This document shows positions 1-6,033 of a stretch of DNA of 10,198 nt, in pieces (the first letter of the stretch is position 1; each line of letters begins with the position of its first letter). The stretch spans positions 1 to 10,198 of the forward strand of contig JAEYUK010000216.1 of the NCBI GenBank assembly GCA_023432655.1, written 5' to 3'. Position numbers and translations under genes: made by a program. Under the pieces are notes generated by a model that saw only the letters and a program-made list of their open reading frames with translations, ran no database searches and was not told the origin of the DNA. The stretch comes from Pseudomonadota bacterium (GTDB lineage: Bacteria; Bdellovibrionota; Bacteriovoracia; Bacteriovoracales; Bacteriovoracaceae).

Positions 1-1124
1 CTTTACTCTATCAAGTGGCGATGGCAGGGTTATCACCGGCCGAAATCGCTTATCCTCTTCGCGCTTTATTAGCGGCCAATAAAAACGTTGAAATTCTACT
101 TGGTACTGTTAAGGAAATTAATAAGACCGAAAAGTGGATCGCTACCGAGACAAATAAACTATCATACGATTATTTAATCCTCGCCTGTGGATCAACTTAT
201 ACTTACTTCAATACACCGGAGTGGGAACCCTTCGCCCCTGGACTCAAAACAATTCCTCAGGCAACAGAGATAAGACGACGGGTTTTCCTCGCCTTTGAAA
301 AAGCAGAAAGAGAAAACTATCCAGAAGTAAAGGCCATGTACCGCACATTTGTCGTTGTGGGTGGAGGACCGACCGGAGTAGAGCTCGCCGGGACTTTAGG
401 AGAAATTACTCGTTATACGATTTTAAAAGACTTCAAACATATCCGTACTTATGAAACCAAAATTCTACTGATTGAAGCGGGCCCAAGAATTCTTCCCTCT
501 ATGCCGCCAGAGCTATCGGAAGAAGCCGTCAAAGAACTAAGCCAACTAGGAGTTGAGGTAAGAGTAAATACTAAAGTATCGGCCATAAATGAAAAAGGCA
601 TCGAGGCCGGTGGTGAGTTCATTGAATCCGATACTATCCTTTGGGCCGCAGGCGTCGCTGCTAATCCACTTAACAAAACTCTAGGTGTTGAACTTGATCG
701 TCAGGGAAGAGTTATTGTCACTGAAGACCTCAGTATTCCAGGGCATCCTGAAATATTTGTAATTGGAGATCAGGCCCACTACAAGTGGGGAGAAAACAAC
801 GCTCCTCTTCCAGGCCTTGCACCAGTGGCCATGCAACAAGGGCGATTCGTCGCAAAGCACATAAAAAAACTCATTAATAAAGACGTGAAGTTTGAAAGAT
901 TCAAATACGTAGATAAAGGTCAGATGGCGACGATCGGAAGATCGCGGGCCGTGGCCATGTATAAGGGATTAAATTTTTCTGGATTCATTGCCTGGCTGGC
1001 GTGGCTCATTGTTCACATCTATTATCTTATTGGGTTTAAGAATAGAATATTTGTTCTTTTTCAATGGGCCTGGACTTACCTCACCTACAGACGTGGTGCC
1101 AGACTCATTGTCGAGAAAGATTAG
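1..1124 (+). CDS. ndh: Type II NADH:quinone dehydrogenase (NDH-2), 5'-truncated by the window edge
   Basis: A single-subunit, non-proton-pumping flavoenzyme that passes electrons from NADH to membrane quinone at the cytoplasmic face of the inner membrane. The frame is open to the left edge and reads LLYQVAMAGLSPAEIAYPLR, which matches the internal NDH-2 segment usually written LYQVATAxLSP. The GTG at 15 is therefore an internal valine codon, and the N-terminal FAD-binding part lies outside the window. Visible motifs are the NAD(H)-binding GGGPTGVE (about 361-384), the second FAD motif FVIGDQA (about 757-777), and the APVAMQQGRFVAKHI stretch (about 820-864) of the quinone-site region. The C-terminus is rich in Trp and aromatic residues (about 975-1080) and suits the amphipathic helices that anchor this family to the membrane. 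Its stop overlaps the stop of the convergent gene. It looks like a housekeeping gene unrelated to the polysaccharide operon. Confidence 0.95.
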   Translation, partial: LLYQVAMAGLSPAEIAYPLRALLAANKNVEILLGTVKEINKTEKWIATETNKLSYDYLILACGSTYTYFNTPEWEPFAPGLKTIPQATEIRRRVFLAFEKAERENYPEVKAMYRTFVVVGGGPTGVELAGTLGEITRYTILKDFKHIRTYETKILLIEAGPRILPSMPPELSEEAVKELSQLGVEVRVNTKVSAINEKGIEAGGEFIESDTILWAAGVAANPLNKTLGVELDRQGRVIVTEDLSIPGHPEIFVIGDQAHYKWGENNAPLPGLAPVAMQQGRFVAKHIKKLINKDVKFERFKYVDKGQMATIGRSRAVAMYKGLNFSGFIAWLAWLIVHIYYLIGFKNRIFVLFQWAWTYLTYRRGARLIVEKD

Positions 1125-1585
1125 CCTACATTGTAAACAGGCTTTGGTCTCAATATGACAATATTGGCCCGGCTGAATTTATTAAGAAAGCTGGTAAATG
1201 AGCTTTCAAACAAACCAAGGAAACCTTTTCTTTCTTTAGAAGCTGCAATGATTAAATCTGCTTGCACAGAGTCTGCATAATTCAGAAATTCTTGTTTTGC
1301 ATTTCCTGAAACGATGCATTTGCAAACTACCTTAGAATGATTTTCAAGTCCAAAAAGTGGTTTCAATGCTTCCATTTTTTCGGCCATGATTAATTGAATT
1401 TTATCAATATCATCTGGTGAAGGTGGAATCACGATATTGAAATCAAAAGAACCAGTAGCGTATTCAAAAACATAGACGAGATGAATCTCAGTGTTTTTTG
1501 GAATATTTAACTTTTTTATCTGCGACAATGTCTCGATACTGCTTTCATCCATATCGAGTGCCACGGCAACTTTACTAAATTCCAT
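1121..1585 (-). CDS. Universal stress protein (UspA) family, degenerate nucleotide-binding loop
   Basis: A 154-residue protein with a single Usp domain, the usual length for the family. The N-terminal strand KVAVALDMDESS holds the conserved early aspartate. The stretch GNAKQEFLNYADSVQADLIIAAS (residues 94-116, discontinuous in conservation) corresponds to the typical alpha-helix followed by the DLI(V/I) strand, and the C-terminus ends NIVILRPK like other Usps. The ATP-binding loop G-x2-G-x9-G-S/T is not intact: aligning by eye on the DLII strand, the three glycines correspond to Ala115, Glu118 and Ser128, and only the final Ser129 remains. It may therefore be a non-ATP-binding Usp. The start is supported by AAGGA placed 7 nt before the ATG on the minus strand. 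It is convergent with ndh and follows the beta-barrel gene on the same strand after 75 nt. The partner or stress it responds to cannot be read from sequence. Confidence 0.85.
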   Translation of the reverse strand: MEFSKVAVALDMDESSIETLSQIKKLNIPKNTEIHLVYVFEYATGSFDFNIVIPPSPDDIDKIQLIMAEKMEALKPLFGLENHSKVVCKCIVSGNAKQEFLNYADSVQADLIIAASKERKGFLGLFESSFTSFLNKFSRANIVILRPKPVYNVG

Positions 1586-1608
1586 AACTAATCCTTTGTA
1601 AGACTTTT

Positions 1609-1637
1609 AATAAATTATCATCTAAAGAAGCTTACAA
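1609..1637 (-). promoter_or_regulatory. Candidate sigma-70-like promoter for the universal stress protein gene
   Basis: Reading the minus strand, TTGTAA (complement of 1632-1637) is followed after 17 nt by TTTATT (complement of 1609-1614), and the overlapping GATAAT (complement of 1614-1619) is a closer -10 match but with poor spacing. Transcription would begin near 1602 and leave a short leader containing the ribosome-binding site. The matches are only partial. No hairpin with a T tract was seen in the 75-nt gap, so read-through from the upstream beta-barrel gene is also possible. Confidence 0.28.
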
Positions 1638-1660
1638 TAGTATGACATGGATCAGAGAAA

Positions 1661-2410
1661 CTACCAATAGTAACCGATCACCACAGTGGACCTGGATTCA
1701 TTTCGACCGGAGAAACTGAGATTACTGAAATGATGAAGTCGTTGATGAATAAGTTGAAGACTTCCCCCTTTGAAGTCATAACGAAAACGAACGCCAGGGC
1801 GCAAATCATAAGTCGCATCGGAGTCGCGAGTGAAGTCAAAGGTATCAACGAAGAATTCGTTTAAGATCTCCCAATGTTTCAGAAAGCGAAGACCTTGTCG
1901 GGCCCAGCCTTGAAAAATAATTCGATCCCCATACAGTCTGGTATAGAAAAGGGAATAGTAATTTTCCAGGAAAAAGGGACTGTCCCATAATTTTAATCCA
2001 TATCCAACAATACCTGCACGTGCTTCATAGGTAGTTCGGACACGATCATCAGGGAATGGTTTTGTTCTATGAACTAAGCGCCCTTCGGTAAAAGCTCTGG
2101 AATACATCCATTCATTTCCAAAAACTTTTGAACGCAAACCCAAAAGTGGTGAAACCTGGGCATCAACATAACTTTCTTTAGCATCTGTTTTATCGTCATG
2201 TTCAAACCAAAGACCACCATAAGTCTCGAGCTCACCGACATCTTTAGCTAGCGTTAAGAGGCTTTGAGAAACGAGGTTTTTGTACTTATGGAGATACACG
2301 TTCTGAGAGTAGAACTCCCCTTGCCAGTCGGCTGCGTTAACCACACCACAACATGAAAGAATCGTGAATGTCCTTAAGAAAAAATTAAAAAGGATACGCT
2401 TTATATTCAT
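1661..2410 (-). CDS. Secreted protein, probable small outer-membrane beta-barrel
   Basis: A 249-residue protein of unknown specific function. The N-terminus has a basic start, a hydrophobic core and a VNA-AD cleavage site near residue 26. ILSC at 17-20 is a poor lipobox, so ordinary signal peptidase I cleavage is more likely. The mature part has many alternating aromatic/polar strands (for example EILNEFFVDTFDF, GVRFRYDF, SLQLIHQRLHHF) and ends in a strand STVVIGYYW with a terminal aromatic residue, a hallmark of outer-membrane barrels. The ribosome-binding site AGAGG lies 6 nt before the ATG, so this start is firm. The gene is divergent from the NfrB-like operon. Barrel domains are found in the export partners of synthase-dependent polysaccharide systems (NfrA C-terminus, PgaA, BcsC), and this could be a stand-alone version. 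That link is inferred from position and fold type, not from recognised homology; a YaiO-like barrel is an alternative. Confidence 0.7.
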   Translation of the reverse strand: MNIKRILFNFFLRTFTILSCCGVVNAADWQGEFYSQNVYLHKYKNLVSQSLLTLAKDVGELETYGGLWFEHDDKTDAKESYVDAQVSPLLGLRSKVFGNEWMYSRAFTEGRLVHRTKPFPDDRVRTTYEARAGIVGYGLKLWDSPFFLENYYSLFYTRLYGDRIIFQGWARQGLRFLKHWEILNEFFVDTFDFTRDSDATYDLRPGVRFRYDFKGGSLQLIHQRLHHFSNLSFSGRNESRSTVVIGYYW

Positions 2411-2492
2411 GAAACCCTCTGTTAGAAAAACGCACGAATTTGATCAGCTACTCGTTTATCTTTTTTTTTTACAAGTTGGGAACATAAATTTT
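2411..2492. promoter_or_regulatory. Divergent intergenic region between the beta-barrel gene and the polysaccharide operon
   Basis: These 82 bases are the only non-coding space between two diverging units if the glycosyltransferase starts at 2493, so promoters for both probably lie in or next to them. The region is AT-rich and holds a run of ten T. On the minus strand TTGTAA abuts the A tract and could be a -35 element, but no good -10 box stands at the right distance. On the plus strand TATATT at 2402-2407 is a possible -10 without a matching -35. No operator-like inverted repeat was seen. Confidence 0.4.
2461..2470. repeat. Homopolymeric T10 tract in the divergent promoter region
   Basis: Ten consecutive T residues, preceded by C and followed by A. 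The tract lies 22 nt before the preferred glycosyltransferase start at 2493 and 51 nt before the start of the divergent beta-barrel gene. Runs of this length can change by slippage. Here that would alter promoter geometry, or would shift the reading frame if the glycosyltransferase really starts at 2409. Confidence 0.6.
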
Positions 2493-3902
2493 ATGAATCT
2501 TTTTGAAACAAGTATCCTCTTGCTCTGTTTTATTTTTCTCTTCGGATCACTGGATGACCTTGTTCTCGATATTGTTCATGCGCTTTTCCGTTTAAGACCA
2601 AAAAAAGTCTCAGAGGCGGAGTGGCAAGAATGGAAAAACAAAGAAGAAGATCCAATAGCCGTCATGATTCCTGCTTGGCAAGAATATGATGTTTTAGAAA
2701 TGATGGTGAAGACAAACTTAAAACGGATAAAGTACGAAAACTTTCATTGGTTTATTGGCGTCTATCCGAACGATGAAAAGACGACCACCATCGCTCTTAA
2801 AATGCAGGAGCTTTATCCGCAGAAAATAACTGTCGTCATCAATCCTCTTCCTGGCCCCACGTCAAAAGCTCAATGTCTCAACTGTATTTTGGAAGTCATG
2901 AGAGAAGGTATAAATAAGGCCCAAAGCTTAGGAGAGGATCCCTGGGTACCTCGTTTCATTGCCATTCACGACGCAGAAGATGTTATCCACCCTCTTTCCT
3001 TTAAAGCAATTAATGCTCATGAAGAAGACATCGACTTCATTCAAGTACCAATATTCTCACTACCTGTTTCAACCAAAGAATGGGTAGCGGGAACTTATCT
3101 CGATGAGTTTTCCGATATCCATTTGCGTGAGATTCCGGTTAGGGAAAAATTAAGAATGCCAATTCCAAGTGCCGGAGTTGGAACCTTCTTCTCTTATCGG
3201 ATTATGGATGTCCTCGCGAGAAGATTTGGTCATTGGTTCGAAGAAGGTAATCTCACTGAAGATTATGAAGTCTCCATGAAAATTGCGAGACTTGGCGGGA
3301 AACAAAAATTCATGCTCCTCTTAGATCCGCAAGGGGACGTGGTCGCAACTAGAGAGTATTTCCCTGCTGACTTCGGTAGAAGCATAAGACAAAAAACGAG
3401 ATGGACCACAGGCATAGGCCTTCAAACGATGCTTCGTTGGGGAAACTATGCCTCCCCACTTAAGTCACTCAATTGGAAAACTCTCATGGCCCGTTATGGC
3501 GTTTGGCGCGACCGCAAAGCTCTGTGGGCCAATCCTCTGGTCTTTCTGGCATGGGCCGTCGTCATCATTTCATTAATCGCAACGACTTTTACTCCAGAGA
3601 CTTTTACCCAGATTTCAAAAAACAAACTGATCATGAATCTGATGATTCTTAATTTAGTTTTATTTGGTCTAAGACTCGTTCAAAGACTGCGTTTTACCAC
3701 TCAGCTATATGGCCTTCGCCACGGACTTCTCACCGTCCCGAGATTGGCCCTTGCTAGTGTGATTAATGGAACTGCAGCTATCCGTGCTATCAGACAATTC
3801 GGTGCCGCCAAAAAAGACAATAAGCAGGACAAAATAGAATGGGATAAAACACAACATTTTTTCCCGTCTGAAGAAACGATCTCGGAAAGGAACATTCAAT
3901 GA
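2493..3902 (+). CDS. NfrB-like inner-membrane family 2 glycosyltransferase (exopolysaccharide synthase), no MshEN domain
   Basis: A processive-type GT2 membrane enzyme expected to polymerise an exopolysaccharide from a nucleotide sugar and move it across the inner membrane. It strongly resembles E. coli NfrB (phage N4 adsorption protein B). Residue numbers assume a start at 2493 (469 aa): SLDDLVLDIV after the first membrane helix (about 4-20), AVMIPAWQE (56-64), IGVYPND (88-94), PGPTSKAQCLN (120-130), the metal-binding HDAEDV (159-164), SAGVGT (226-231), the catalytic TED (255-257), QxxRW (300-304) and WRDRKALWANP (338-348). Further membrane segments lie near 348-365 and 379-397. The protein ends about 20 residues after WDKT (450-453). 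In E. coli NfrB the chain continues from there for several hundred residues with a cyclic-di-GMP-binding MshEN region, absent here. An in-frame ATG at 2409 is the alternative start; neither start has a strong Shine-Dalgarno. I prefer 2493 because the first helix then lies at the N-terminus as in NfrB. It is the first gene of the operon and its stop overlaps the next start as ATGA. Confidence 0.9.
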   Translation: MNLFETSILLLCFIFLFGSLDDLVLDIVHALFRLRPKKVSEAEWQEWKNKEEDPIAVMIPAWQEYDVLEMMVKTNLKRIKYENFHWFIGVYPNDEKTTTIALKMQELYPQKITVVINPLPGPTSKAQCLNCILEVMREGINKAQSLGEDPWVPRFIAIHDAEDVIHPLSFKAINAHEEDIDFIQVPIFSLPVSTKEWVAGTYLDEFSDIHLREIPVREKLRMPIPSAGVGTFFSYRIMDVLARRFGHWFEEGNLTEDYEVSMKIARLGGKQKFMLLLDPQGDVVATREYFPADFGRSIRQKTRWTTGIGLQTMLRWGNYASPLKSLNWKTLMARYGVWRDRKALWANPLVFLAWAVVIISLIATTFTPETFTQISKNKLIMNLMILNLVLFGLRLVQRLRFTTQLYGLRHGLLTVPRLALASVINGTAAIRAIRQFGAAKKDNKQDKIEWDKTQHFFPSEETISERNIQ

Positions 3903-4996
3903 ACAAGATCATTTTACTACTACCACTGCTCTCCTTCTCTTTATTTGCTTCAAGTGATTCAAAAATATCTTTTGTAGATAGCTGTTCAAGGAATGAAGTC
4001 AAGGTGGCAACTCCAAATGGAATGAAATTATGGGTTAATCTAAGTGATCTTAACCCAGCAGAAGGAATCGAACTAACCTTGACCATGAACCCCGCCCTGT
4101 CCGAAGAGCGGTTAAAAAAACAAGATAGCAGAACGTGGAGCCTACGCTTTGGAACGAAACCAAATTCAAGCTTCAGGATAAACCTGAGCCATGTAAACAG
4201 CGATGGTATTTTTAGCGGTTATATCAACATCCCAGATTCTAACTGGCTTAGAAGCGTCGAGCAGCGACATAATGGCTATCGCATCTGGGAAGCCAATGTG
4301 AGATGGCAACAAACCAATTCCCGAAAATCGGGAAATCTCACCACCACTTTCTATCACTCCCCTACGACTGGCCCCTACTTCCAGGTAATCTCCAAGGCCC
4401 TGTGCCAATGGGAAGGCGAAGTTGAAGTGGCCTCTAAGTTATACGAAAACCTCCATTCTCCGAGTTTAAGTATTGCACGTGAAACCTACACAACATGGGA
4501 GCAATCAAGTTCAGTTGGAATAAGTCTGGGTTTCAACAATTACGAAGGGACTCCTAATCCTTTGGCCACCGCCACAATGAATACCTCCGGTTTTTTGGGT
4601 TGGCTGTTTGATGAATGGCAGAATCAGCTGGGTGAACAACGGACTTACTCTATGACCAGATCATACCGTTTAAACCAATATGAATCTGGTGTGTTTATAA
4701 AACGTCAGAGCTTTAACCGTCATAAGGCCCGTCGTTATGAATGGGATAAAAATCAGGGCCAATGTGGAGCTTTTGTCCTCGAGTCAGAAGGCTTAATTGA
4801 TGTGGGAAGGCTAAGTGAAAGTTTCGTGGTTGTTCCCCCGGAGTACGTGGGTCATGCGGAACAACTCAAAGACTTTATCGATAAAACATATTCATCCATG
4901 ACCAATTGTATGGATTCCGCTGGCTTTGGTTCTGTCTATGCGGACGATGTTATGACTTCAAGTTCAGATGAAATGATTTTTTATTACCGCTTATAG
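3899..4996 (+). CDS. Secreted four-cysteine protein of unknown function (first of a tandem pair)
   Basis: A 365-residue protein I do not recognise. A signal peptide with a long Leu/Phe core ends near FA-SS (residue 17). The mature chain has four cysteines (29, 169, 289, 337) and no membrane helix. It is rich in predicted beta-structure, Trp, Tyr, Ser and Asn, with a hydrophobic Gly/Trp segment near 206-240 and a charged aromatic stretch (FIKRQ..., RRYEWD) at 266-283 just before QCG. The next protein has the same order of features, so the two look like diverged duplicates. The start is firm: AAGGA ends 7 nt before the ATG, which overlaps the glycosyltransferase stop as ATGA. Its place directly behind an NfrB-like synthase suggests a periplasmic or surface partner of polysaccharide export, for example in the role NfrA fills in E. 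coli. This is inference from context only. Confidence 0.85.
   Translation: MNKIILLLPLLSFSLFASSDSKISFVDSCSRNEVKVATPNGMKLWVNLSDLNPAEGIELTLTMNPALSEERLKKQDSRTWSLRFGTKPNSSFRINLSHVNSDGIFSGYINIPDSNWLRSVEQRHNGYRIWEANVRWQQTNSRKSGNLTTTFYHSPTTGPYFQVISKALCQWEGEVEVASKLYENLHSPSLSIARETYTTWEQSSSVGISLGFNNYEGTPNPLATATMNTSGFLGWLFDEWQNQLGEQRTYSMTRSYRLNQYESGVFIKRQSFNRHKARRYEWDKNQGQCGAFVLESEGLIDVGRLSESFVVVPPEYVGHAEQLKDFIDKTYSSMTNCMDSAGFGSVYADDVMTSSSDEMIFYYRL
4318..4334 (+). other. Short intragenic stem-loop (7-bp stem, AAA loop)
   Basis: TTCCCGA at 4318-4324 and TCGGGAA at 4328-4334 are perfect inverted copies separated by AAA. The element lies in the middle of the coding sequence and is not followed by a T run, so it is not a typical terminator. 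A role in mRNA processing or partial attenuation within the operon is possible but unsupported. Confidence 0.35.
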
Positions 4997-5011
4997 GTTT
5001 GGAGGTTCTTT

Positions 5012-6031
5012 ATGAAAGTGTTTATTTTATTAACTTTGAGCATCTGGTGCTCATCCAGCTTTGCTGCTTTGACTACAAAACTCGTCGTCGACAGAGTAGA
5101 AAATGCCGCTGATAACCAAATTGCTGCGAACACAGATCGCTACACAAACTGCGATGTCTTCAGAGGGACCTTCCATGGGAATACCATCACTTTAAAACCC
5201 TGGGCCACGGGAGGCTCCGGGAGATATTCCCATCGCCTGGTCTGGAATCTTTCTGAATCTTACGAGACTTTTGAAGGCCAGAGGACTCAGGATAGTATTA
5301 CTCTCAATGAGGGAAGAACTTATCGTTTTCAAATCCCTAAACTTAAAAGTGATGTCTCGTTTGTTCAGCAAACCGTTTTTCTCATTACAAAAGACTTAAA
5401 GAGTTTAGAAACAGTAACCTCACAACTAGTCTTCAATGTTTCCAGACCTGTAATTCTTTCCCAAACCATTAATCCCGAAAAATTAAAAAATAACTGCTAT
5501 CAAGTAATGCCTTCTATGGAATCGGTCGCAGGAATTCTTTCCAATGGCTCGACTAATCCAAGTCAGATCCTTATCCGACATGGGATCCAAAATCTCTGGA
5601 CCAGAACGAAGGGATCGCAGTGGGGATTTTATATCTCACCACTTGCCTGGACGGTTCTCGCGAACGTTTTTAGTTTCAATAAAAGCTATTTTACTCAATA
5701 TTCCCGACAAACAACTGAGACAGTTGAAATTTCTAATGAATATGAAATTGCGCCCGGAGACTTTATCCAACTCTTTGAGCAACGAACAAGATACATATCG
5801 GCCTTTGATGCTTACGAAGTCGATGCCTGCGGAGATAGCCGAGAGATCGAAGGAACTTACTTCCTCCAATGGTGGGGAGTCACTTATCATGCCATCCCAG
5901 TTAACCCTTACTCTACTGAGACCATTCCACGGGAAACAATTGGCGTCGCTCCGATGAATACTTGCCCTGATGAACTTACTCCTGAATTCATCAGAGATAA
6001 TCAAGACTATGTATTTGCTGGAGCGAATTAA
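5012..6031 (+). CDS. Secreted four-cysteine protein of unknown function (second of a tandem pair)
   Basis: A 339-residue protein I cannot name. The signal peptide ends at SFA-AL (residue 18). The mature chain carries four cysteines (47, 162, 273, 318), the same number and nearly the same spacing as its upstream neighbour, and the third is followed by Gly in both proteins (QCG and ACG). The N-terminal part (about 44-145) looks like an Ig-like or PKD-like beta-sandwich: TITLKPWATGGSGRYSH resembles the Gly-Gly-Ser-Gly-x-Tyr turn of such domains, and the strand FNVSRPVI closes it. The C-terminal part has a hydrophobic Trp-rich segment (about 204-222), then YSRQTTETVEISNEYEI and FIQLFEQRTRY before the third cysteine. 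The ribosome-binding site GGAGG lies 6 nt before the ATG, 15 nt after the previous gene. Probably a periplasmic or outer-membrane partner of the polysaccharide pathway (inference). Confidence 0.85.
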   Translation: MKVFILLTLSIWCSSSFAALTTKLVVDRVENAADNQIAANTDRYTNCDVFRGTFHGNTITLKPWATGGSGRYSHRLVWNLSESYETFEGQRTQDSITLNEGRTYRFQIPKLKSDVSFVQQTVFLITKDLKSLETVTSQLVFNVSRPVILSQTINPEKLKNNCYQVMPSMESVAGILSNGSTNPSQILIRHGIQNLWTRTKGSQWGFYISPLAWTVLANVFSFNKSYFTQYSRQTTETVEISNEYEIAPGDFIQLFEQRTRYISAFDAYEVDACGDSREIEGTYFLQWWGVTYHAIPVNPYSTETIPRETIGVAPMNTCPDELTPEFIRDNQDYVFAGAN

Positions 6032-6033
6032 TT

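Noticed and set aside
15..26. GTG at 15 (followed by ATG at 21) as the start of the NADH dehydrogenase gene.
   Set aside because: The frame is open to position 3 and the residues before it (LLYQ) fit the internal NDH-2 motif, so the gene begins left of the window.
449..676. Minus-strand reading frame of 75 codons inside ndh.
   Set aside because: It lies opposite a conserved enzyme domain, has no recognisable domain and no credible ribosome-binding site; it is a shadow of ndh.
1110..1140. Bidirectional terminator between ndh and the universal stress protein gene.
   Set aside because: The two stops overlap and no GC-rich stem with flanking T/A runs is present at the junction.
3701..4086. Three overlapping minus-strand frames across the junction of the synthase and the first four-cysteine gene.
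   Set aside because: They are antisense to a conserved NfrB end and to a signal peptide, with no protein features of their own.
5544..5957. 137-codon plus-strand frame and a 122-codon minus-strand frame (5636-6004) inside the second four-cysteine gene.
   Set aside because: Both lie within a gene that has a signal peptide, a strong ribosome-binding site and a feature order shared with its neighbour; neither shadow frame shows any domain.
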